Part shown: piece after piece, positions 7,622 to 15,009 of the stretch | Layout of the letters: each line of letters starts with the position of its first letter | How positions within the stretch are numbered: the stretch's first letter is position 1 | Assembly (NCBI RefSeq): GCF_022809355.1 | Contig: NZ_JAKZMM010000028.1 | Span: 1 to 56,445, forward strand | Length of the DNA stretch: 56,445 nt | Direction: 5' to 3' | Origin: Parabacteroides faecalis | Lineage (GTDB): Bacteria > Bacteroidota > Bacteroidia > Bacteroidales > Tannerellaceae | Translations under genes and position numbers: made by a program | Notes under the pieces: model-generated | Databases searched by the model: none | The model's input: only the letters and a program-made list of their open reading frames with translations | What the model was told of the DNA's origin: nothing

Positions 7622-7655
7622 CAAAAATAAGAAAAGTTGTACAATTATACAACTT
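7622..7655 (-). promoter_or_regulatory. Promoter and palindromic operator of the HigBA-type operon
   Basis: A perfect inverted repeat, AAGTTGTA (7634-7641) and TACAACTT (7648-7655) with a 6-bp spacer, lies directly upstream of a minus-strand TATTTTTG -7 motif (7629-7622). The palindrome covers the -33 region, where an XRE repressor would block RNA polymerase. Binding by the antitoxin is inferred. Confidence 0.65.
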
Positions 7656-7664
7656 AAAGGGTAT

Positions 7665-7697
7665 AAAAAACGGAGAGACCCGCAGATCTCTCCGTTC
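7665..7697 (-). terminator. Terminator of tRNA-Ser(CGA); copy 2 of a 33-bp duplicate
   Basis: It has the same sequence and hairpin as 6951-6983. It lies 17 bp beyond the 3' end of tRNA-Ser(CGA) on the same strand, so it ends that transcript. It separates the tRNA from the toxin promoter. Confidence 0.85.
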
Positions 7698-7714
7698 CTT
7701 ATAGCTGTATCTTG

Positions 7715-7802
7715 CGGAAAGACAGGGATTCGAACCCTGGATACAGCAGAGCCGTATAGCGGATTTCGAGTCCGCCCCGTTCGACCACTCCGGCATCTTT
7801 CC
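7715..7802 (-). tRNA. tRNA-Ser (anticodon CGA)
   Basis: This 88-nt class II tRNA lies on the minus strand. The acceptor stem GGAAAGA pairs with TCTTTCC. The anticodon stem GCGGA/TCCGC surrounds the loop CTCGAAA with anticodon CGA. A long variable arm and a GGTTCGAATCC T-arm follow. Discriminator G, no encoded CCA. It decodes UCG. Confidence 0.97.
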
Positions 7803-7825
7803 TTATGTTTGCCTTAAAACCGAGG

Positions 7826-7833
7826 CAAATATA
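7826..7833 (-). promoter_or_regulatory. Promoter (-7 element) of tRNA-Ser(CGA)
   Basis: The minus strand reads TATATTTG (TAnnTTTG) 24 bp before the tRNA 5' end. A clear -33 TTTG is not seen. The rest of 7834-8091 holds no gene I can support. Confidence 0.5.
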
Positions 7834-8091
7834 GTCAAGAATAGCTATCATTGTACTTTTTTCGGTAAGTTTTTTCCGAATAAACCCACAATCGATTTGC
7901 CTTCAAACAGTTCTTTTCTGATAAAAAAGCCGGGAAAAGCCCTTTGAAGGAGCAATTCATTCGGAAGAAATTTTAATCGTTAATATGAAGAAACATGAGT
8001 TATAAGAAAAAGACTATCCGCTTAGTTTAACCTCATTCTTTTCTTCAAAGGAAACTTTTCCCAGCTTTATTCTTTCAGTGATCCAATCGTT

Positions 8092-9459
8092 TTAGATCCG
8101 TCCGCCACCCAAAGCCTGATACAAATTGATCACACTCTGGATTTCTTTAAACTGATTGGCCACTTGTGACAACTCGGCACTCAGTAACGTTTGTTTTGCC
8201 GTCAATACTTCCAGATAAGTAGTCGTACCATGTTCCATCAACAACGTTGTACTTCGCAATGCATTTTCCAAAGAGACAATCTGCTGTTCATAATTACTAC
8301 GTTTATTTCTACTCGTCTGATAAGAAGTCAAGGCATCATTAACCTCGCTACCGGCACTCAACAGTTTTTGCTGAAATGCCAGGGAAGCTTCTTCCTGCTG
8401 CGCCTTGGCAATACGTTTCTGAGCAATCAATGTTCCTCTATTAAATAAAGGTTCCGTCAGCGAAGCTACAGCCGAAGCCAGGAACTTTCCTGGATTCGTA
8501 ATAAGAGCTCCTGCAGAATTTGTCCATCCTGCACTTCCACTGAGTGTAATCGACGGATAAAAGGCTGCGTTAGCCTGGTTCGTTACATAAAAAGCCTGCT
8601 CAAGCTGACGCTCAGCTTCCCGTACATCCGGACGGTTAGCCAAAAGTTGTATCGGCACACCCACCGAAAACTCTTCCGGAAATTCCTGATCAGCCAAACG
8701 CCCCCGATCAAAACTCTGCGGAGATTCAGCCAACAACAAAGCCAAACTGTTTTCTGCCTGATTAATCTGTTCCTTCAAATCAAGCACCGAATTCTCAACT
8801 TCAAAATAAGTTGCTTTCATTTGCGAAACAGCACTCTCGTTGGCTAAGCCGGCATTCATCAACGCCTCGGTCGATTGTACGGTTTCTTTCCACGAAACAG
8901 CAGTTTTTTCCGAAATAGCCAACTGCTCATCCAGCATCAGTAAAGTATAATACGTATTGGCTATATTAGCAATCAAACTGGAATGAACAGCCTGCTGGTA
9001 ATCTTCACTCTGTTCATAGGCTGCCTGAGCCTGTTTCTTGGCATTACGCAGTTTTCCAAAGATATCCAATTCCCAACTAGCCGAAACCGGAACCGTATAA
9101 GTCTTCGATGTCTCGCCGTCAAAACTACTTATTGTACCTTGTGGAGAGAAAGCCAACGAAGGCAAGAACGACAATTTAGCAGCCAATAAAGCAGCTTTTG
9201 CCTCTTCAACCCGGAGTTGTGCTGTCCGCAAATCCGTATTGTTCTGCAATCCTTTTTCAATCAGAGCCTGGAGTTGCGGGTCTTTAAATAATTCCCGCCA
9301 CTCCAAATTACCCAAGCTCACGGTATCCTCTGCCAAGAACTCTTCTCCATACAAGTTTTCCGGCACCGATGTCTGTGGCTTATAGGTAGAATATATACCG
9401 CAACTACTCAACATGCAAGTAGCGCCTATCATGAAAATCCATTTATTCATACGTTTCAT
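8092..9459 (-). CDS. Outer-membrane efflux channel, TolC/OprM (NodT) family lipoprotein
   Basis: The 455-residue protein starts with a lipoprotein signal (MLSSCGIYS, lipobox Cys near residue 20). It then has the two outer-membrane-factor repeats rich in long helices, including LLANRPDVREAERQLEQA (the family's RPDV signature). It ends with NLYQALGGG, close to the family's usual end. It forms the trimeric exit duct of a tripartite pump. It is the last gene of the operon, 8 bp after the RND permease, with the adaptor first, so the whole export machine is encoded here. Confidence 0.93.
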   Translation of the reverse strand: MKRMNKWIFMIGATCMLSSCGIYSTYKPQTSVPENLYGEEFLAEDTVSLGNLEWRELFKDPQLQALIEKGLQNNTDLRTAQLRVEEAKAALLAAKLSFLPSLAFSPQGTISSFDGETSKTYTVPVSASWELDIFGKLRNAKKQAQAAYEQSEDYQQAVHSSLIANIANTYYTLLMLDEQLAISEKTAVSWKETVQSTEALMNAGLANESAVSQMKATYFEVENSVLDLKEQINQAENSLALLLAESPQSFDRGRLADQEFPEEFSVGVPIQLLANRPDVREAERQLEQAFYVTNQANAAFYPSITLSGSAGWTNSAGALITNPGKFLASAVASLTEPLFNRGTLIAQKRIAKAQQEEASLAFQQKLLSAGSEVNDALTSYQTSRNKRSNYEQQIVSLENALRSTTLLMEHGTTTYLEVLTAKQTLLSAELSQVANQFKEIQSVINLYQALGGGRI

Positions 9460-9467
9460 TCTTTCAT

Positions 9468-12400
9468 TTACTTATTAGTATTCAACGCATCACGTTCTGC
9501 CTGAGTCTTTAGTTTTTCATACACAATCTGCATGTCTTCTTCTTCAGACAGCGGTTTACGCAACCTTTCCTGTAAATATTCAAAGAAAATAAAGAGAACA
9601 GGAACAACGAAAAGTATAGCCAACGTACCTATCGTAATACCACCCACAACACCCGTTGCCAATGAACTATTACCATTCGCTCCGGCACCAGTCGAGAACA
9701 TCAAAGGCAACATACCAAATACCATTGTCAGAACGGTCATCAGAATCGGACGCAAACGAGCCTGAGCGGCAGAATAAGCAGCCGAAACAATTCCCATACC
9801 TTTACGCCGGCGTTCAATGGCATATTCGGTAATCAAGATGGCCGTCTTTGCCAACAGACCAATCAACATAATCACACCTGTCTGCAAATAGATGTTGTTT
9901 TCCAGACCGGCAATCTTGGCAAACAAGAAACTACCCATCAAACCAAACGGAACGGATAAGATAACTGCCAACGGAACCCAGAAACTTTCATACAAACAAG
10001 CAAGAATCAGATAAATCAAGACAACGCAAAGAACATATACAAAGACCGTCTGTGCACCTCCACTTGAAGCCTCTTCACGAGCCATACCTCCATATTCATA
10101 ACCATAGCCGGTAGGAAGCATCTGTTCCGCAACTTCCTTGATGGCCTGCTGAACTTCACCTGTTGAATATCCTTCTGCCGCATTCACATTGACTGTAATG
10201 GTATTATACAAGTTGAAACGTTTGGCTACTTCAGCACCTAATACATTCTTAATCGTAACGAACTGACTGATCGGAGCCATTTCATCTCCATTACGTACAA
10301 ACATATTATCCAAGGCATGTTTATCCAATCGGGTCTCAGGCGATGCCTGCAGCATGACACGATATACTTTACCAAACTTATTGAAGTTAGACACATACGA
10401 ACCACCACAATAAGATCCTAAAGCATCCAATACCGTATTGGGAGAAATACCGGCACGCTTACATTTGGCAGCATCTACATCAACTGAAATCTGCGGGAAG
10501 TTCATGGCATACGAAGTATAAGCCATCGCTACTTCCGGCCGCTGGTTCAGCGCTCCCAAATATTGCATAGCCAATTGATAGAAAGTACCCATGTCGCCAC
10601 CCGTCTTGTCCTCCAGATACAATTCGGTTGAGTTACCCGTACCGTAACCCGGAATCATAGCCGGCTGGAAGCAGAAGATCTGCGCTTCTTTAATCAAGGC
10701 AAACTGAGCATTCAACTGTTTCATCACAGCATCCACCGTGTGTTCTTTGCCTTCTCGTTCTTCCCAGTTCCTTAATCGGACAATCAACGTTGCATACGAA
10801 GTTCCTTGTCCGGAAATCAATCCATAACCAGCCGTTCTTGAGTAATGTTCTACCTCTGGTGTATTCCTTAGTATATTCTCTACTTTATCCAATACTTTAT
10901 CTGTTTCTACCAACGTATTACCCGGCGACGTACTTACATTGACCATCATAACACCCTGGTCTTCCTGTGGAACCAATCCTGTTTTTGTGGTCGTCATCAG
11001 GTAAACCAATAAGACGATTACCACCGCAAATGAAGCCCAAGCCATCCACCGGTGATGGAACAAGAACATCAATCCTTTCTTATATTTACCTAACAGAGCA
11101 TTATAAGAAGCATTATAAGCCGCACGTACCCGACCGTTGAAACTTTTGGCACCTTTTTCTCCATCCGAAGGTTTCATCATCATGGCACACAAGGCCGGAC
11201 AAAGAGTCAATGCATTAATACAAGACAAACCAACAGCCACAGCCATTGTTACACCAAACTGCGTGTAGAAGACACCAGATGTTCCACCCATGAATGTAAC
11301 AGGGATAAATACAGCCATAAACACACCCGTACAAGAAATAACCGCCATGGTTACATCGCTCATAGCATCTTTTGTCGCCAGATAAGAAGACTTATAGCCA
11401 ACATCAAACTTCGCCTGCACCGCTTCTACCACAATAATGGCATCATCCACAACCGTACCAATGGCCAACACCAAGGCAAACAATGTCAGGATATTGATAC
11501 TGAAACCGGCAATTTGCAAGCAAGCGAATGTTCCGATCAAAGAAACGATAATCGAAATAGATGGTATCAACGTACTCTTGAAATCCTGCAAGAAGAAATA
11601 AACTACCAATACAACCAGGATAATGGCAATGACCAAAGTTTCCACTACATTATGAATAGAAGCAAACAAGAAATCATTGACACTCATCATCTGGATAAAT
11701 TCAGTTCCCGTCGGAAGTTCCTTAGACATATCATCCAACAACGCGGAGATTTCTTCATTAACCGCTGTTGCGTTGGCTCCAGCAACCTGGAATACCATAA
11801 AAATCACACCCGGAGCACCATCTACTTCACCATGATAACTATAAGAAAGACGTCCTAATTCAACTTCTGCTACATCCTTTAGACGTAAAACCGAACCATC
11901 GGACTGTGAACGGATTACAATATTCTCAAACTCTTCCGTACTTTTCAGACGTCCTTTATATTTCATCGTATATTGGAATACATGATCTGAATTTTCTCCC
12001 AATGAACCTGTTGGCGACTCAATGTTCTGTTCTCCTAACGCAGTTGTTACATCCGAAGGAACCAATCCATATTGAGCCATACGATCCGGCTTCATCCAAA
12101 TACGCATACTATAGGTATCACCTAATTCCAAGACATCACCAACGCCCTGAATACGTTTAATCTGTGGAATAACATTTATATCCAGATAATTGGCCAAGAA
12201 TGTTTCATCATAACGATTGTCCGGACTAACCAAGGCTCCAATCTGCAAGAAACTATTCTGACGTTTCGTCGTACTGACACCGATTTTTGTTACTTCAGAA
12301 GGTAATAAACCCTGAGCTTTGGAAACACGGTTCTGTACATTGACAGCCGCCATATCCGGATCCGTTCCCTGTTTGAAGTAAACCAAGATTTCTGCCGAAC

Positions 12401-12659
12401 CCGAGTTGGTTGCCGTTGATGTGATATAAATCATGTTTTCCACACCGTTGATACTTTCTTCCAACGGCATAATCACACTGTTCATAACGGCTTCCGCGTT
12501 GGCTCCTGTATAAGTTGCCTCCACACGAACAGTAGGCGGCGCAATATCCGGATACTGCTCAACAGGCAATGTTGCCAACGAAATAAATCCGACGATCAGG
12601 ATCAGAATAGAAATAGACAGGGCCATCACAGGCCGCTTAATAAATATATTTCCTTTCAT
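9468..12659 (-). CDS. RND multidrug efflux permease (AcrB/HAE1 family)
   Basis: The 1063-residue inner-membrane pump has normal family length. After the first membrane helix come two large periplasmic loops, and the proton relay is visible: the Asp-Asp pair in LAIGTVVDDAIIVVEAV (TM4) and the Lys in LLAKTAILITEYA (TM10). FIPVTFMGGTSG is also typical. It uses the proton gradient to pump hydrophobic or amphiphilic compounds through the adaptor and outer-membrane channel. Substrates cannot be read from sequence. It lies 12 bp after the adaptor gene and 8 bp before the channel gene. Confidence 0.95.
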   Translation of the reverse strand: MKGNIFIKRPVMALSISILILIVGFISLATLPVEQYPDIAPPTVRVEATYTGANAEAVMNSVIMPLEESINGVENMIYITSTATNSGSAEILVYFKQGTDPDMAAVNVQNRVSKAQGLLPSEVTKIGVSTTKRQNSFLQIGALVSPDNRYDETFLANYLDINVIPQIKRIQGVGDVLELGDTYSMRIWMKPDRMAQYGLVPSDVTTALGEQNIESPTGSLGENSDHVFQYTMKYKGRLKSTEEFENIVIRSQSDGSVLRLKDVAEVELGRLSYSYHGEVDGAPGVIFMVFQVAGANATAVNEEISALLDDMSKELPTGTEFIQMMSVNDFLFASIHNVVETLVIAIILVVLVVYFFLQDFKSTLIPSISIIVSLIGTFACLQIAGFSINILTLFALVLAIGTVVDDAIIVVEAVQAKFDVGYKSSYLATKDAMSDVTMAVISCTGVFMAVFIPVTFMGGTSGVFYTQFGVTMAVAVGLSCINALTLCPALCAMMMKPSDGEKGAKSFNGRVRAAYNASYNALLGKYKKGLMFLFHHRWMAWASFAVVIVLLVYLMTTTKTGLVPQEDQGVMMVNVSTSPGNTLVETDKVLDKVENILRNTPEVEHYSRTAGYGLISGQGTSYATLIVRLRNWEEREGKEHTVDAVMKQLNAQFALIKEAQIFCFQPAMIPGYGTGNSTELYLEDKTGGDMGTFYQLAMQYLGALNQRPEVAMAYTSYAMNFPQISVDVDAAKCKRAGISPNTVLDALGSYCGGSYVSNFNKFGKVYRVMLQASPETRLDKHALDNMFVRNGDEMAPISQFVTIKNVLGAEVAKRFNLYNTITVNVNAAEGYSTGEVQQAIKEVAEQMLPTGYGYEYGGMAREEASSGGAQTVFVYVLCVVLIYLILACLYESFWVPLAVILSVPFGLMGSFLFAKIAGLENNIYLQTGVIMLIGLLAKTAILITEYAIERRRKGMGIVSAAYSAAQARLRPILMTVLTMVFGMLPLMFSTGAGANGNSSLATGVVGGITIGTLAILFVVPVLFIFFEYLQERLRKPLSEEEDMQIVYEKLKTQAERDALNTNK

Positions 12660-12671
12660 AAAGCCATATCC

Positions 12672-13775
12672 TTATTTTATCTGAGTTCCTTCACGAAGCA
12701 TACCAGCTCCTTCCGAAACGATTTCATCTCCTTCTTTCAATCCGTCCAATACAATGTATTCACGTCCATCGTCAACACTAGCTACCTGAATCAAAGTAGA
12801 AGTAGCTTTACCATCTACAATCTTATACGTGATAATCTTATCCTGCAACTGAACTGTTGCTCCTTGAGGAATCAAAATACAATTCTTATAAGTACTTGGG
12901 ATCAGCACATTACCAGAAGATCCACTGTGTAACAGACGAGCTTCATTCGGGAATACAGCACGGACACCTACAGTTCCTGTGGTTTTGTCGATTACTCCAC
13001 TGATAGATTCGATCCGTCCCTTCTTCTCGTACATACTCTGATCGTTCAACTGAAGCTGGATTTCCGGCATATCTTTGATCGCCTGATCAACAGTTCCATA
13101 CTGCCGGGCTAATGCCAGTAACTGATTCTCGGTCATCGAGAAATATACATACATATCCGAATTATCAGAAACTGTCGTCAACGGTTGCGGAATAGAAGGA
13201 CTTACCAAAGCACCTTTTCGATAAGGCAACATTCCGATAACACCATCACTCGGACTTTTTACTTCCGTATACGATAAGTTATTCCGGGCGTTCACTTCTT
13301 CAGCTTTCGCCTGTGCCAGTTGAGCCTGTGCCGTGAGATAAGAATTCCGGCTAGTCTGTAAGTTATAATCCGAAACTACTTTCTGTTCAAACAAAGCCTT
13401 GGTACTGTTGTATGTCAGTTCAGCTGTAGCCAATGAGGCTTCTGCCACTTTCACATTTGCCAAGGCAGTCTCAAGAGCGGCTTTGTACGGGACTTGATCT
13501 ATTACAAACAGAATCTGTCCTTCACGCACTTTCTCACCCTCAGTTACACATAACTTTTCAATATAACCTGAAACTTGAGGATATATCGCTATATCCTGTT
13601 TCCCCTCAATAGTAGCTGAATAGGAAGTCATCACTTCTTTCTCGGCATTTGCGGAGATTTTCATCACCGAATACTTTGCCTCAGCTTGTCCTTTCTCCTC
13701 CTGTTTGCAGGAGATCAACCCTAACGTAAAGCAAATAAGAGCTATTTGCCAGCATTTTCTTCCTAATGTATTCAT
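12672..13775 (-). CDS. RND periplasmic adaptor (AcrA/MexA-type membrane fusion protein), lipoprotein
   Basis: The 367-residue protein carries a lipoprotein signal (TLGLISCKQEE, lipobox LISC). It then has the biotinyl-lipoyl-like segment (YPQVSGYIEKLCVTEGEKV), an alpha-helical hairpin rich in Ala/Glu/Gln, the second lipoyl half (YTEVKSPSDGVIG) and a beta-barrel domain. It bridges the RND pump and the outer-membrane channel. It is first in the operon and diverges from an AraC-type regulator 197 bp away, which probably controls it. Confidence 0.94.
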   Translation of the reverse strand: MNTLGRKCWQIALICFTLGLISCKQEEKGQAEAKYSVMKISANAEKEVMTSYSATIEGKQDIAIYPQVSGYIEKLCVTEGEKVREGQILFVIDQVPYKAALETALANVKVAEASLATAELTYNSTKALFEQKVVSDYNLQTSRNSYLTAQAQLAQAKAEEVNARNNLSYTEVKSPSDGVIGMLPYRKGALVSPSIPQPLTTVSDNSDMYVYFSMTENQLLALARQYGTVDQAIKDMPEIQLQLNDQSMYEKKGRIESISGVIDKTTGTVGVRAVFPNEARLLHSGSSGNVLIPSTYKNCILIPQGATVQLQDKIITYKIVDGKATSTLIQVASVDDGREYIVLDGLKEGDEIVSEGAGMLREGTQIK

Positions 13776-13972
13776 ATCAATAATTTAAAATTCGCGGCAA
13801 AAGTACCGTAAGAGGAAATCACACGAGTAATCTTTTTTCGCACAGGAATGATCCATTTCCCTTTTTGCCTTTTGAGGTTTGCCGCAAAGTGGAAAATAGA
13901 ACATTTTTGATAGCAAATTGAATGTAGAACTAGTATCTTTATTTCCCATCTTTGGCGACAAAAAATAGGAAT
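13776..13972. promoter_or_regulatory. Divergent regulatory region, efflux operon / AraC regulator
   Basis: On the minus strand TACTTTTG (plus coordinates 13798-13805) is a -7 element 22 bp before the adaptor start, with no good -33 TTTG, as expected for an activator-dependent promoter. On the plus strand TATCTTTA (13934-13941) and CATCTTTG (13947-13954) are near-consensus -7 elements for the regulator. The octamer TTTGCCGC occurs as an inverted pair (13801-13794 minus, 13878-13885 plus) and may be a pair of regulator sites. Binding is inferred. Confidence 0.5.
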
Positions 13973-14884
13973 ATGGAACAAGAAGAAATCATCAAAGTGA
14001 ATATTGAACAACTCAAAAGTTACAATCATGACAGTTATGCCGACGATTATTTGGTTGTAAGCAATAGTCTTGATCACCTTCTTTTAGGGCAAGAGAAGGT
14101 TAAACTTGATTTGTTCCTCATGTTATTCTGCACGGAAGGTCATATCCAGATCGAACTAAATAACCAAAGTTATTCTCTGGAGAAAAACGATTTGTTACTC
14201 AGTCCGCCGAATCTGATCATCAGTAAGGTTTTGGCCAGTCCAAACCATGCAACCGAATTTGCCTGTCTGTCTGCACCTTTTCTGGAACGTACTTTACAAT
14301 TCGATAAAGACCACTGGAAGGTCATGCACTATATTCATAAGAATCCGGTCAGACATCTCAGTCCGGATGAAGTCGAATCATTCGATCAATATCGGTTATT
14401 GATCAATTCGCGGATCAAAAGTAGCATGTTTGAAGAAAAGAAAGAAGTCTTACAACTTTTGTTTGGAGCATTCTTTTGTGAAATGATGGGAATCATCAAC
14501 ACAAAGATCAATTTACCGGATAATCCAATAGACACTTCTCAAAAACCTTTACAGGCTGATTATGTTTTCAAGCGGTTCATGGAAGAACTCATGTCGGATA
14601 ATGGACAACACCGGTCTGTTTCCTATTATGCCGATAAGCTTTGTTATTCTCCCAAATACTTATCGCGCATAGTCAAACAGATTCGAGGGAAAAATGCCTT
14701 ATCAATTATCAACGAACATGCCGTTGAATGCATCAAATATGAACTCAAGTATTCAAGCAAGAGTATTAAGGAAATTGCACTGGATCTGGATTTTCCGAAT
14801 CTGTCATTTTTCACGAAGTATACGAAAAAACACTTAGGCATGACACCTACACAATTCCGGTCCAAGAAAGATCTATCACAATAG
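13973..14884 (+). CDS. AraC-family transcriptional regulator
   Basis: I chose the ATG at 13973. An in-frame TTG at 13952 adds seven residues but lies in the promoter. The 303-residue protein has an N-terminal cupin-like sensor domain (IQIELNNQSYSLEKNDLLLSP). Its C-terminal double helix-turn-helix domain (YYADKLCYSPKYLSRIVKQ and SIKEIALDLDFPNLSFFTKY) ends with the family's MTPTQFR motif. It is divergent from the RND efflux operon and is its likely local regulator. The inducing molecule is unknown. Confidence 0.9.
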   Translation: MEQEEIIKVNIEQLKSYNHDSYADDYLVVSNSLDHLLLGQEKVKLDLFLMLFCTEGHIQIELNNQSYSLEKNDLLLSPPNLIISKVLASPNHATEFACLSAPFLERTLQFDKDHWKVMHYIHKNPVRHLSPDEVESFDQYRLLINSRIKSSMFEEKKEVLQLLFGAFFCEMMGIINTKINLPDNPIDTSQKPLQADYVFKRFMEELMSDNGQHRSVSYYADKLCYSPKYLSRIVKQIRGKNALSIINEHAVECIKYELKYSSKSIKEIALDLDFPNLSFFTKYTKKHLGMTPTQFRSKKDLSQ

Positions 14885-14938
14885 ACATTCAATTATCCAG
14901 GAATAACCCAAAATCATTCTGAAGCAATAAAAAACAAG

Positions 14939-14977
14939 AAGTCCGGTTACCTTGCCATAAAGCTTGCAACCGGACTT
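14939..14977. terminator. Bidirectional terminator between the AraC gene and the Nfn-like gene
   Basis: AAGTCCGGTT (14939-14948) pairs with AACCGGACTT (14968-14977) around a 19-nt loop between two convergent genes. An A run on the left gives a U tract for minus-strand transcripts. Confidence 0.75.
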
Positions 14978-15009
14978 CCTTTATCTCAGTATAAAATCAA
15001 CCCAATATA

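Noticed and set aside
13952-13972. TTG at 13952 as the start of the AraC regulator
   Set aside because: It lies inside a likely -7 element, and the ATG at 13973 gives a normal-length protein.
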